Part shown: positions 12,110 through 24,534 of the stretch, in pieces
Layout: each line of letters starts with the position of its first letter
Position numbering within the stretch: the stretch's first letter is position 1
DNA from: Daphnia pulex
Lineage: Eukaryota > Arthropoda > Branchiopoda > Diplostraca > Daphniidae
Length of the DNA stretch: 64,000 nt
NCBI RefSeq assembly: GCF_021134715.1
Contig: NC_060027.1
Coordinates: 2,480,001 to 2,544,000, forward strand
Direction of reading: 5' to 3'
The notes under the pieces: generated by a model
The model's database searches: none
What the model saw: the letters and a program-made list of their open reading frames with translations, nothing else
What the model was told of the DNA's origin: nothing
Made by a program: the position numbers and the translations under genes

Positions 12110-12135
12110 TTTTCCTGAACTATAGTTCAGGAAAA
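12110..12135. repeat. 26-bp perfect palindrome
   Basis: Self-complementary sequence centred on CCTGAACTATAGTTCAGG, flanked by TTTT on the left and AAAA on the right. It sits between CCGGAAGT motifs. It could be a homodimer binding site or a hairpin; function unknown. Confidence 0.7.
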
Positions 12136-12481
12136 TTCTCAAAACCGGAAGTACGCGTACGTAGAAAAAAAAACATGAACTTTACCAAAAATTGGACGAG
12201 GATCACGAATATGTGGTTCTTTTGTGCGTCAGATGAGTATTAACTAAACTACTGACAGAAATGAGAAAACCGGAAGTAGAAAAAAAAACACAAATTATTA
12301 AAAATCTAACAAGTGAGCTTTGATGTGACAGAAACTGACAGCCATTACCCAAAATTTCCAGCGAGAAATTTCTTCAGAGATGTGCAAAGTAAACGTAATA
12401 AAACTGAGTGGAAAATGATCAAAGGCTATGCCGTCTAGCGTCAGGAAAAAGAAACGTTTATCAATAATAACATGAAAAAAA

Positions 12482-12813
12482 TGTCCGCTCTAGCTTGTTG
12501 ACACACTTAATTGAAATAAGTCAATAACTAACAATAAAAGGCAATTTGATACTCACGTAATATTCTCCACTCCAAATTTGTATCAAGTCTTCACCAAAAA
12601 GCCACTACCGCAGCATCACACATCACAACAGACGAAATCCCAAGGTGATGCTTCAACAATGAAATGAAGAAGGCAGCTTGACATTCCTGCCTTGTCTATG
12701 GCATCTGTTAGTGATTCCAGATTGCTGACGAACTATCGTCTTCTGCTACCTCTAGGAATCACCCTTTTAGCTTTATTCCTGCCATTCTGCACTGTGTCTT
12801 TTCTGTTTTAAAT
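12482..12813 (-). repeat. Inverted repeat, right copy (pairs with 7236-7579)
   Basis: Reverse complement of the left copy. Only 377 bases separate it from the end of vitellogenin homology at 13191, whereas the left copy is 2,885 bases from its vitellogenin end. The difference of about 2.5 kb is the block that carries the aldo-keto reductase gene. Confidence 0.8.
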
Positions 12814-13133
12814 AATGCCTATTTTAATCAGTAAAATTTCGTTAGTTTTTGAAAGCACACAGCAAAGCTGCATAGCAGTTTAGCGAAGTTAACAGTTATT
12901 TTCCAGGCAGGAACCGAGCTAACAAAATATTTCCTGATTTGTTGTATTCAGGCATTCAATTCTGAGGACAGTTAAACAACAAAAAGGTCAACTACACACT
13001 CAAATGGATCGTCGAAAGTTAGACTGCAAATAGCTCTAAAAGGAAAGTCGAAAATTGAACATAAAAAGAAATGGTTTAAAAGTTGCTGACTCGTCAGTCA
13101 TGTCGACAAGCATTTCGATGGACTATGTTCAGC

Positions 13134-16100
13134 TTAAGAACGGATAAATTTATCCATATGACCAACAATTCCGACGGAACGGGTCTTCCTTTCACCAACA
13201 CTGATGGGCTCAGCGACGCAGGGAGGTACTGGGATGCTCTCCTTGCACTTGTTGTCTCTCAAGACGTAGGACCTGGCCAAGTCGGTGGCATCCTTGACGT
13301 TGCAGCCGGACGGGCTGACCAATTCGCGGGAGAACTGGCCGTTGTAATCACCGCACAGACCGCAATGTTGAGCGCGGTGGGTGGCGGGGATCATGCTGGT
13401 GATGTCATCGCCAGTGTAACGGAAAGTCAACTTGAGGACTGGGACCTGGACAAAGTAGCGGGCACCAATCTTGCTGACGACAATGTACTGGATGACGTTA
13501 TCCTTGTCGGCCAAGACGTAGGGCTTGTTGTTTTCAACCTTGACGACCTTGTCGTTGGCCTTAACTTCGACTCCGCTAGCGACGGGGTTCAGTTCGAGGG
13601 TGTGGCCACCGGCGTAGATTTTGACGGCCAAGGGAAGAGATGGGCCAGTGGTCTTCTTGGCAAAGACTGCGTAGCGAGGAGTGGGAGAGCAGTCGGCCGA
13701 GATGAGAGTGTAGCAGGTGGGCAGGTCAGCGTTCATGGTGACATTGTCGAAAGTGACGACAGCCTTGGGGGCAACGTCGCAAATGCCGACGAAACCAGCC
13801 TTGATGGCGAACATTTGCGACATGGGCAGACGGGCGTTGCGCAGAGCCATGCCCAAGTTCTTGAGGATATCCACGTTCTCGTAGTGGCTGTGCATCACAT
13901 CGGTGTGGACATGGAGATCAACATCGTCTTCGTTAACGTCCAACTTCAATTCAATGTGACCGGCACCGATGACCTTCTTGGCGGTGGCAGTAGGGCCATG
14001 AGGGGCATGCATGCTCCAGTAGGGCAACAAGGAGGCCTTCAGCATAGTGTCGACACGGGCGAGAGCCATCTGACCACGGGGAGACAAGTTGGCGTAGTGG
14101 ATGTCCAAAACGTAGCTACGGGGAGTGGCGTAGTGCAGGACAGCTTCGTAACAAGCCTAAAAGGATGGAAACGACGTTTGAATCATCCATTGCTTCAAAT
14201 TACGTAATTTCAAAAGGCAAATAATAACAAAATAAAATAAAATGAACCGATTCATTACCTGGGTCATTGGGCCAACGATGCCAGAGCGGCCGGCATCATT
14301 GCGGTCCAAATCGCAGCGATCATAAGGATAGGTGTTGCGGCTGGTGGCGGCTTCACGTTGAGCTTCAGTGATGTTACCCTGGACCTTGACTGTAATGGTG
14401 GAGATGTCCTTGGCGTTGGCCTTAGGGCACTGGTCGGAAGGAGCCTCACCCCACACGAAGGAAACTTCACGCTGAACGGAGGGCTCAATAGTCGACGGGG
14501 TCTCGAAAATGTCCTCGGGAAGATTGGCCCAGGCGGTCTTGACGTTGACGCAAAGAGCGCGGCTGGGAACCTTAAGTCCAGGGTTGGCAAGACGGGCAAT
14601 CTTGACAGCGACCTGTGATTTAACGTTGAAAGGTTCCTTCTCAATGTTGACTTCGACGTTCCATTTGCGTTCGGGGGAGCCCAACAAAGTGACGGCACCC
14701 TTGACGTTGCTGAAAGTCTTGCCGGGAGCGGCCTTCTTGCCACTTGGAACGGCAGAATCCATCTTCAACTTGATTTCAACAGCTTCAGCAGGGTTCACTT
14801 GAGTCCTGTGCAGGACAGCCTTCATGGAGCAGGCGCCAGTGGGTGGGTATTGGTAGAAGTAGTTGCGCATTTGCATGAATCCCATGACGAGGAAACCGGG
14901 CACGCTACCGTGCGAGTTGATTTCCGAGGGCTTGAAGGATTCGTACATCACCTTGGCGATGGAGGCCTTGCCGGTGTAAGTCTCGCAGTTGTAAACTTCG
15001 ACGTGGGATTCCATGCCCAAGAGTTCGTTGATGTTTTCACGAACGACTTGTCCTGTTGGGAAAATTAATTCCATAAATTGTAATTTGACAAATAATTGTT
15101 AATAAAGGCTTTTAAATAATTACCTTTGCGGAATTGTTCTCCACGGGTTACCAAAGCTTTGGGTTCGCATTCGGAGCAAGTATCCTTGAGGTAAGAAAGA
15201 GCCTTAGAATCGTCTTTGCCCCACATGAAAGCGGCAGTCTTGCTGGTGAACAGGTAGGACAGGGGTTTCTCTTCGGTGGGAGTGTTCATCTTGATTTCGA
15301 CTTGGCTGTCGGAGGGAGAGAATCCGACCAAAATGTTGGCGGGCAAGTGGACGCGGGATCCGCGAGCCTTGATGATTCCCTGGGAAACTCCGAGAGGATT
15401 GTATGCGACCATGTAAGTGACGACTTGCATGGTGACGTCCAAATCGGCCAGGATGGAGCGGCCGAGCTTGTTGGGCTGGTTAACGTTGCCATATGCCAAC
15501 TGGTGGCGAGCGAATCCAGGAGTGCTCAGGCCGACACCGACGGGCAGACCGACATCGTTGGCCCTCCAGCTGACGTGTTGTCCGCCGAGCATGACCATGC
15601 TGCGGGTCAATTTCAAGCCACGGGAGATCATCTCGACCAATCCCTTTCCTTCCATCAGTCCAGCTATTTCTTCCATGGCCATGTGACGGTACATCAAAGT
15701 GTAGCCTTGAGAGCGCAACAAGATTTCCATCTTCATGGGAGCCTGTTGGCGAGGAACCACCTTCATAGTCTTTTGCAAAAGATCCTTCAGAGTATCCAGC
15801 TTGAAGTCCTTGGGATCCAGTTTGCGGAAGAGACGGACGTAGGCATCCTCAACACCTGGTGGTGTGGAATAATACGAAAGAACACGATTTTTACTTTTTG
15901 TACAGAGAATTCACCAATTAATTTTAGTAATTTACCTTCCAAACGAATCATGATCTCAAGAGGAACGTAGTTGAATTCAGAAACGCGATAGTTGGCACGT
16001 CCAGAAATGATGAGGGGGGCGCGGGACTCTTCACCGTAGATAGTGGCAAGTTGCAGACCACCACCGAAACCATATTTCTGGTCATGGAAGTCGAAGACGC

Positions 16101-18661
16101 GGTTGCTGGAACGGAAGAAGTTGGTTTTGATGTGGGCGACGCGACGCAACAACAATTGCAGTTGGTTGGCGATAGGCTTGATGCAAGGATTCTTGGAATC
16201 GGCGTAGTTCTGCAAAGGAAAAGTAAATCAATCTACTGATGTTATTGTTATTCGATTTGGTCTTACGCGGAAGGTGGTCATCATGAAGTTGAGAACTTCC
16301 TGATTGCGTTCCCAAATGGCGCCAGCGATCAGCTGTTGCAGCTCGAGGAAAGTGGGCTGAACGCGGAACAGGGTAGAGACGGCGGCGATACGGATCTCGG
16401 TGGTCTCGGTGGCATTGAGGATCAGGGGGAGAACAGCAGACAAGAACTTGTTGCGGTTAACTGCGGCGATGGGCTGCAGAGCGAAGATGACGTGAGGGCG
16501 GACGGCGTGAGGAACGGAGCCGCTCTTGACGTGAGGAATAAGACGCTCAATGGCAGGGAGCAAGTTGGTGTTGCGCAGAGTGCTCAAGGCAACGATCATC
16601 TCGGGGTGGGTCTTTGCCGACTTGAAGGCTTCATAGGACATGCGGGTGTACTTGTTGATGGTATCGGTCTTGCAGGGACGCAGTTTGTTGCCACCGCAGG
16701 TGACGCCAACCAAATGACCGAAAGCCAAAGCGATGGCTCCTCTCAATTCCCTAATTTTTTTTACAATTCAAACATTTAGAGAAATCATTTAAACAAAGGT
16801 ATTTAAACGTCAATCCTACTTGGTCTTGATGCTGGGGCTCTCCTTCAAGAGATCCTCCCAGGAGGTCAACAATTTCTCAGATGGCATGCGCAAGTAATAG
16901 GGGAGGAAAGCAACCATACGACGAGCTTCCATTTCACTGAGTTTGCCACCCAGAACCAATTCCTTGATCAACAAAGCAGCAGGGTTGGTGCCAGTAAGTG
17001 GGATCATCTCGGTGAACAAGTTCCTAAACAAAAAAATCAACATCAGCATCAAATGAATTTGAAAATCTAATTTCATGAAAATTACTTGAGCTCCTCGTCG
17101 CTTTCAACATTTTTCCAGACAGCTTTCAAACTTTCCAAGCTCATTGCCTGGAAAAGTTGGAGGGCGGCCATAGCGGTGGGATCCAAAAGAGTTTCATCAT
17201 CAAGGGCTGATGATCCAATGACTTCCTTCAGCTTAGTCAAAGTGGGAACAGCCTGAAGAATCACAATTTTTCAATTAAACAGTGCAACATTTTAATAGAT
17301 AAATTATTAATCGCTTACCTTAGCACGGAGAGCTTGTTGGGATTGGGGTTCCTCGGGGTGCAAGAAATCTTCTTCACGAGCCAAGTCGATATCCTCGGGT
17401 GTGGGGATAGGGCGCTTGAGGGTGTAACGAAGGCTGCCATAGTGTTTGGTCAGGCCAGAAGCGGAGATGGGCTTGGCAATGGGGCCGGATGACTTGAGAA
17501 CCAAAGTAGTGCTATGTAACAGAACAAATAAACACAAACATTAAGATTATTTAAGAAGATAACACAAGAAAACGACTTGATGATACTTGGCCAAGTTGTA
17601 GAAAGGAGAGCCTGCAGGTGGGTGCCATTGGAGAACCTGGTAACCGAAAGATGAGATGATGTGGGCCTTGGCAGTGTTGCTGCTTGATCCACGGCTAAGC
17701 TGGTAGTAAAGCTGAGTGGTGGCGACGAGCTCATCCTGTGATTTACCAGCACAGTTGGTGGCTCCGAAGCTGTTATGACCCAAACGAGGAACGTTGGTGC
17801 ATTCGCTCTGAGTGCGTTGCTTAATCAGCATCAAGCGACCCTTTTCGGAACCTCCGAACGAGTAGGTAGTGTTACAGGTACCGACGACAGTGTCCTGATT
17901 TTATGCACAATCAAATTCATTTGTTAATGTTTTTTATTTAAATGGACAACTTTTTTTCTTTACCTCGACAGTACGCAAGAAAGCAGTGTCGCCCTTGCCG
18001 ATTTCTCCGGCAACGACGTCCATTTGCAACTTGGTAGCCAAACCCTTCTTGATGTTGATGGACCATTCGGCATCTGAAGCGTCAGCATCGAATCCGGTAA
18101 TCTGAAAATAACATGATGTTACATTTTTGACAATTCATAAAAAAATTGTCAGTTGACGATTTACCTTTCCATTGAGGAAAGAAATTTTGAAGGGTTTCTC
18201 CAACAAAACCAACTCGGGCTTCTTCAAGAACTTGACAGTCGACAGAAGAGTGTCGGGGCCATTGTGCATACCTAAGGTCACATCTGAAAGCTATTGAACA
18301 ACACAAATTGTTAAATAAGACAATCTATTTTGAGACAGAGAAAATGTTTAAAAATAATATCTACCTTGACGATGGCTTCTCCGGCTTGTTTCTGGATGAG
18401 CAAGTTGCCGCGGATGCCGAAAGAGGAGCCAGATGGAGTGGGATCACGAACGCCGGTTGTAGTGAAAGTAAGGTAACTGTACTGGTATTCTTGACCATCC
18501 TCAAACAAACCTGAATAGAAGTTGACGCAAACCGTTAGTTTCAACTAAATGAATAAAACTAAATTTTGTGTGAAATAAAACCAAGTTGAGTCTTTACCTT
18601 CCGCACGGCAGCTGCCGGCGACGAGAAGAAGAGCGAGGGCCAACAGGCTCAGACGTGCCAT
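13134..18661 (-). CDS. Vtg: Vitellogenin copy B (complete)
   Basis: Complete secreted yolk precursor of 1,550 residues. Exons in transcript order: 18661-18598, 18510-18365, 18290-18165, 18101-17964, 17894-17587, 17511-17319, 17252-17086, 17023-16820, 16750-16267, 16209-15936, 15855-15124, 15052-14259, 14156-13134. It opens with a signal peptide (MARLSLLALALLLVAGSCRA). The LPD_N lipid-binding region spans roughly residues 25-650, followed by a DUF1943-like region and a vWD domain at about 1335-1490 with GLCG at 1476-1479. Unlike published Daphnia magna vitellogenins there is no N-terminal superoxide-dismutase-like domain in this model, and no polyserine tract. The start follows a TATA box by about 65 bases. 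The C-terminal tail (KTRSVGIVGHMDKFIRS) differs from copy A. Confidence 0.93.
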
Positions 18662-18699
18662 CGTGTATGTAAGCGTCCTGGAGGATCACTGGCGACAGC

Positions 18700-18732
18700 G
18701 ACTTGAACTGGTTCAACATTCGTCCTTATATA
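18700..18732 (-). promoter_or_regulatory. TATA box of vitellogenin B
   Basis: TATATAA reads on the minus strand at 18732-18726, with a weak initiator-like TCAAGT about 28 bases downstream near 18704. This predicts a 5' UTR of about 40 bases before the ATG at 18661. A strong TATA promoter fits a highly expressed, stage-specific yolk gene. Confidence 0.55.
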
Positions 18733-19994
18733 CTAGTGACTTGCTGTGGGATCCCGTCTTCTTTTTTGGGTTGGAAATCTTTGCATGGAAACAGCGTAGG
18801 CTCCGAGCTGATTGGTTTTCACAGTCTCGCATGGTGGTGCGATTCTTCGAAGACCAATAACTCAAGCAATGACATCCACCTAAACTCCCTCAATCCCCCC
18901 CCCCCCACCACTCCCTCTTCTCCCGCAGTCGGACAGATGGAACAACCGATCCCAAAACCTAGTTCATGGGAGGCAAAACGGGAGATGATAGTGACACTAC
19001 CGAAATAAAGAACACATTTTGTATTTACTTGCATTTCGGCCATGTGCAGATCTCCTGACCTATTCCTACTCCCACTCCTCCCCCTATCCCCCCCACTGGC
19101 TCCTAAGTAAAATAATCTTATCAAGCTAAGCTCGTGGGTGTACTTAAATCCAGTGCTTTCGTTGTGACTGGCCAAATGTTGACATTTGACTTTGTGGCCA
19201 ATTGACTGACGGCTCACATTGGAAGGAAAAAACGAGGAATCAGCACTATTGGCGGAAATCTCTTTTCAAACAAGGTACAAGGTCTCCAAAAGACACAAAG
19301 AAGAAAATACTCTTCAAGGTTAGGTGATAATCTCACTGCTGAGATGGTAAACTTGAGGGAACCAAGTAAACAAAATTTGAATGGCCCATTTAGTTGAAAA
19401 TTGAACGAAGTGATTTTGCTCTGCTTTAAAGTCAACGAACAAATATATAATTTCACGATTTTGCAATCACAGGCTATTTCAGAGACGACATTTCTTTGCC
19501 ATACTGAACTGATTTAATTACGTATTATCGCACGCAATGACCCCACAAGCACTCCCACGACTGGCTTGTTGAATCCTTGGACCGTGAACAGACTGAAAAA
19601 AGTTGTGATTATATAAAACCTTAAATTTCTAGCTCTTATTTTTACGTTATCGGACCACTTTTTGAATGTTGAATTCAAGCTAATGCGCAATCGATAAAAA
19701 TTGCAATTAACTCTGATCAAACAAGAATTCAGTTATGGTCATAACTTGCGTTAATATCCCCTTCCAGAGTCAACGTCACATAACATTCGTCCAAATCATT
19801 GTTTTACTATCTATTCATTGCATTCGGCAATAAGTTCACATTTTATATGGTACCATTATGAGATCAGTCGTAAGATAACATGATTTGGCAAGATTTGATT
19901 TCTTGACAGACTTGTTATTCAACTGGACTGTAGAGTGAGCATGATTTAAAAACACACTTATTCGACGTTTTAAAAATGAGAAGAGATCTATCTC
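18733..19994. other. Vitellogenin B upstream region
   Basis: 1.26 kb between vitellogenin B and the DONSON 3' end. It contains a poly-C tract (about 18894-18906) and CT-rich stretches but no gene I can support. It is the likely cis-regulatory region of vitellogenin B plus the DONSON 3' UTR. Open frames here (for example minus-strand 18819-19217) lack protein-like composition. Confidence 0.5.
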
Positions 19995-22221
19995 TTAGTT
20001 AAAGTAAAAACATCCATCTTGAAAGCGGATCTCGCTAGCGGATGGCGGGAGTTGTGATGAGCAAAACAGATCGAGGCTCGTCCGGTCAAGACCACAATCA
20101 CTCAAACTTTCCTTACCGAATGCAGAAGTGGCGGCGGTCGAACTTTGGAATGATGCGAAGGGCTTGGTGCTGGATAGCGTAGTCCAGACAGCCGTGAAAT
20201 CGCTGCTTTGCAGCAGTTTCATTAGCGATACCATCGAGTGGGGTAGGATCGGACCCTGAACTTCGATGGAGTAGAGATTTTCTCCGTCTTGCTTCAGAAA
20301 ACCTTGTCGGGCCTTGGGTAGAAAAACAATATTGTGAAATGGTAGATTTCGAAATGCTTTGACACTCGGTTACCTTGAGGGGTCGGAGTGTGGCCTGATG
20401 GAAAGCGACGGGACTGAATAGAGTTGGAGGAATTCCAGTCAATGGGCCAGTGCTGGACAGACACAGTTTGCTGTTTAGAAGCCAGTTGAACAGTCCCTGC
20501 GTCTCAACACCTTCGATCAAAAGGAGCGAGTCCGCATAGGTGCCTTGGCTTGTTCCTTGCCCTCCATCCTGCAACCTTTCAGCCTCCCTACGAAAATGTT
20601 AACGACATTTGAATTTATGTTGAAAATCTGCAAATCATTAATTAGTCTCACAATTTTGATCTGAGATTTGAATGCAGGCCGATATCGTTGATCCAGTCAG
20701 CATCATCTTCGTCACAATCTTCGTCATCAAGATCGCCAACTTTGTCAGCTTCTTTGGTTTCATCATCTTCATCATTATTCACAGGGTTCGTTTGATCTTG
20801 ACCACTTTTCTTCAACGGCATCGAGTATGAGATATCTATATTAAAATATCAAGATGAAAATGAAATTCTAGACACTTTCAAAAGTTTCTTCTTGTTTTTG
20901 TTTTCTTGTACTCGAATCGGAAACCACGATCGTAATACGATCTCCGGATGGTAACTGATACGTTCCAAGAAATCAAGTTTTATAAAGTCTTCTAGTACTT
21001 TCTACGAATTTTCTCTCTAGAAATCTCATTCAATTATGGAATATTCTTGATTCAAAGTTTTGCATAGTAAAAAGAAGAATAAAAAAGCAAACGTAATAGC
21101 AAACTAACGCTAAGAAAAAAAAAGAAAAAATGGATGTGTCATTCAATCCTGGCACACATGTGATTGATTTTATCCAATGAACTAAATATCGCTGTCCTTA
21201 ATACCTTCTCGTCGCAAAACTTCTCGCATCCCACGCGTGGTAGGGGTTAATAGAGCATGGATTTCTGCAACTCCTCCTATTCCAGCAGCTCGAAAGAGAA
21301 CGGTGAATTGATGAGTACAGACATAGAAGAATGGGCATTGCCTCGCGCGCAATAGTCCGAAAAGAGAGCGAAAGCTTTCACACCAGTCGTTGATCAGGCA
21401 ATTTGACACGCTCGAGTCCATGCCGATTTGGACAGAGCTGGTGGAAGTGATAGGGGCTCGTGTGTCCCGAGGGAATAAAGATAACCAAGGCAGCCAAGGA
21501 TATTGCCACAACAAGCAGCATTGATGAAATTGCGCATTTGTTGACGTGTCCAACGTGCTCCACTCGTCGGATTTGAGAGAGCTGACGCATCTCACGAAAC
21601 CTGTGATTCCAGAAGCCTCCTCGGACGTCTGCGACGAAAAGCTGAATCATAAAATCTGGTATTTTTGTTGCTTGATATAGATAAACATACTTTGAGAGTA
21701 GAGCTGAAGGCAAAAGGTGATTTGGAGGTGAAGCGTACCCTGGTCTTTAAGGACCAATCAACAGGACACTGATCAACTTTCTGGCAAACAGGTGTTACTG
21801 CAGTGAATATTGACAGAGCTTGCGGTAGTTCCACAGCCAACTCTTTATTGGTATCAGCTTTTACATTGGGGGCATTTAACATGCTCATGAAATCTACATT
21901 GGCACTTGCATTTCTCTGGTCATCTTGAGTGACTGTAAGAAGTTTTGGCCTCTTGGCTGGGGAGCGTCTGTCAAGATGTGCAACAGTTAGACATTTTTTG
22001 ACGAGAAAATACCATCATTTTACACTATACCTGAAAGGATTCTTTCTCTTTACAGAGGCAGTTGCTGACGAGGACGATGTGGGGGCCAAGGCTTCGTCAT
22101 TATCTAAATTATTTGTTGCTGTCGTGGTGGATGCATGACTGAATCGTGCTTGGAGGGCTTTTTTCTTATCCCTCATCTGCCTCATAACTTCGTCAGGCTT
22201 TTTCCAAACAGACCCTGACAT
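19995..22221 (-). CDS. DONSON: DONSON / humpty dumpty, DNA replication factor
   Basis: Nuclear replication factor; in animals DONSON helps deliver GINS to loaded MCM2-7 to assemble the CMG helicase and protects forks. Exons: 22221-22031, 21967-21691, 21628-21205, 20835-20652, 20587-20374, 20312-19995, giving 535 residues (human protein 566). Family blocks seen: CPVDWSLKTRVRFTS, WLPWLSLFPRD, CPFFYVCTHQFTVLFRAAG, LLTPTTRGMREVLRREDI, an acidic stretch (DLDDEDCDEDDADW), TGIPPTLFSPVAFHQATLRPL, and QGPILPHSMVSLMKLLQSS. The low-complexity basic N-terminus (KRKNPFR) is typical. The acceptor at 21628 was chosen over one at 21641 because only it keeps the conserved frame. It is divergent from the small gene at 22872 with 650 bp between the starts. 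Confidence 0.92.
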
Positions 22222-22871
22222 CTTTATTTAGTTTATTACCACAGATTTATAAGACTATTATTCAACACTTGATTGATATCTTGTCGGACGTTTCGTTCTA
22301 CGAGTTGTGGACAAGAATTGAACACGAGCGCCATTTCTTCTGCTAAGTTCAGTCATCTGACGAAAGGCGGCTTCAAGCATTTTCAAAATCACCAAATAAA
22401 AATTTAATTAAAAGCAGCGGAAGCTTTAAGATATGATAGGAGACTGAAATAAATTAAAATAAATTTTTTTATGCGTTTTTACTTTTTAGTATTTCAATGG
22501 TTTGGGCGATGCGTATTTCATATCGGAATCTTATCCCCTAATAGCAGACAACTTCCCGTTGGAAATGATTTCACGTTTCATGACAAACACGAAAGTACGA
22601 GGCCTTAACGTTAAAAAAAGTTTAAGTTAAACTCGTGGTATTCCTTTGTCTCTGCTCAGCTCAGATCCAAAAGTATCTGAAAACCATATTCTGTGTCTGT
22701 ATGCCTATACACTTTTGATATCCTGTTTAAAATTGAATTGAATGCATTTCTTTGTGTTTCCTAGGAGGTCATATGGATCTTTGAAGTCTTGTAAACGTAT
22801 TACAAGTTTTTTTTTCGTAAGAAAAGGACAACGTCGAATTAATCGAAGGCTTTTCAATATCGTTTAATACT
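22222..22871. promoter_or_regulatory. Divergent promoter region between DONSON and the small gene
   Basis: 650 bp between two divergent ATGs; no coding sequence. No TATA box stands out next to either start. It presumably holds both promoters, which would allow shared regulation. Confidence 0.45.
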
Positions 22872-23483
22872 ATGGACGAATCTGATTATAACAATGAGAC
22901 TGGATGGTAAATCTGCTTTCCCATGCTTTCTATACAAACAATGTCAGTGATTCCTTACCATCAGTCACAGGAGAAAACGTCAACTCAGTGATGGTGATCC
23001 GGATGCATGTGACTTCATGCCACTGTCTAAAAGAATCAACAACCTGCATTTAAATGGTAGTAATTTGAACTCGGAAACCACACCATCATACACTGTAAGT
23101 TTTCTAGGTCATGGAGTACAATCATTGGCTAAATTCATATTCTGTGTTGTTTGCTTTAGCCTACTGGATCTTCCATCTGTGAATGCCGTCTGCAACCAAG
23201 CACTTCCAGCAGTGTGATACAATGTTCCTTGTGCAACCCCAATCTCTATGGGATCACTCGGCAAGCACTTCCTCTTCCAGACCTGCTGAACATTCCCAAT
23301 GAAATGTCACGTGAAAGAACTCCCCAGCATCAACAGTTTATTCACGATGACACCTATTCACCAGACATGGATGTTCACTCCAACCCTCACTACTACACGC
23401 CCAACAAGCTGCTGTTTGATTTGCACATTGAGCGTGTCAAGAGGCACGGTATACTATTCAAGCCCAACAAGTACGACGGCTAG
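22872..23483 (+). CDS. Small conserved-looking protein of unknown function
   Basis: Exons 22872-22906, 22971-23094, 23160-23483 give 160 residues; both introns are 64-65 bases with GT-AG ends and frame is kept. I do not recognise the family. It has a basic N-terminal block followed by FMPLSKRINNLHL, a Cys-rich segment (CECRLQPS then CSLCNPNLYG), and a well-formed C-terminus (NPHYYTPNKLLFDLHIERV, then KRHG) that looks like an amphipathic helix. No signal peptide or membrane segment. The layout loosely recalls short nuclear adaptor proteins such as the HCF-1 regulator HCFC1R1, but I see no motif that proves this. Divergent from DONSON. Confidence 0.65.
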
Positions 23484-24534
23484 AAGATGTCAGTACTAAT
23501 AATGTAACAATAATGTTTCGCTCTTTTCTGTTTCGTTTTTTTTTAAATCTCAATTTTATGAAATCACTTCATCTTCGCTAGTCGATTAATACACGAAATT
23601 ATATTTCAGACTGAGAAGCGATATATCTTACAAATTGTGACACGTATATTTCAGCTGTCTCCTTGCTAATCGGCAATACACACATGAATAATTGGATGGA
23701 AAACAAATGACACGGGTACGTGCATTCACGTTCACTGTGAGAAATGAGTGTAAGGAGGATACCTTTTCGACATTGACTTTTTTACCAAAAAAGATCATCT
23801 TGCAGATACGGGGAAAAGTATAACATAAGAGGGGTATAAGTGAGGACAGGTGTGGCACACTAGGAAAGTACAATGGCGAAGTTTGCGTCCACAGGCGCTT
23901 TCAATTCAACAAAGACAAAACAAAAACCAAACGAAAAATTCTTGCAAACTTTTCTTCGCTGTGTTTTTTTGCAACAGAAATGGACAAAAAGCAAAAAAAA
24001 AAAGAGTATTATTATGCCAACGCTCTCGAAAAAAAGAAAAAACATCGTAAGTAACGCATGTGTGTGTGTGATTTCCAATTTTGGTCCCTGAATGTTTTCT
24101 TTTAAGTCCAGCTTCTTCTTCATTTCTTGCTTCTATATTTTTTTGCAATACATCAATGGAAGCTTTCCATGTATATAATAGGTGTGTGTGTGTGTGCTAG
24201 ACTAGCAGTACTTCTTTTTCTGTATAAGGATTATTTCAATTTCACTTGTCGGCCAAGTTTCTAATCGACAAATGTCCCCCAACCCGACCCGAAGTTTAGC
24301 CGCCTCAAACGTTTGTGGTTTGTCCCTTTCTCTCCTTATCGGCACTAGTGTTATGAACATGACATTAAAAAACACAGGTAAATAACACAAAAATGAATCA
24401 ACTGTTCAAAGAGATTATTGGACAGAATAGAAAAAAAAAAGAAAAACATATTTAGTCACTTTTGAATACTGTGAGGCCACCGACCACCGATCCTGCGGAA
24501 GGTTTGTTTGCTTTTACAGGCGTAAGAAAAACTC
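23484..24534. other. Intergenic between convergent 3' ends
   Basis: 3' flanks of the small gene (+) and the zinc-finger gene (-). AT-rich, with a (GT)n tract at about 24181-24197. The open frames at 23850-24148 are A/T-rich low complexity. Nothing else recognised. Confidence 0.5.

Larger units (their letters stand above)
7580..12481. other. Unique spacer between the inverted repeats
   Basis: 4.9 kb, AT-rich, with no protein-coding gene I can support. It contains possible spliced transcripts on both strands (8286-9316 plus, 9908-10520 minus), two CTCF-like cores (7616 and 10565), a G-run at about 9617-9628, and a 26-bp perfect palindrome at 12110. The motif CCGGAAGT recurs at about 11968, 11979, 12147 and 12270. 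Confidence 0.5.

Noticed and set aside
13083..14207. 374-codon plus-strand open frame opposite vitellogenin B, with twins on copy A's opposite strand
   Set aside because: It is the complementary frame of a GC-rich vitellogenin exon. It crosses the gene's intron and has no domain, so it is a shadow.
15134..15970. 278-codon plus-strand frame opposite vitellogenin B
   Set aside because: Antisense shadow of the vitellogenin exon 15124-15855, duplicated identically at 1571-2407.
18819..19217. 132-codon minus-strand frame upstream of vitellogenin B
   Set aside because: Gly- and Arg-rich composition arises from C/T-rich simple sequence; no splice context or domain.
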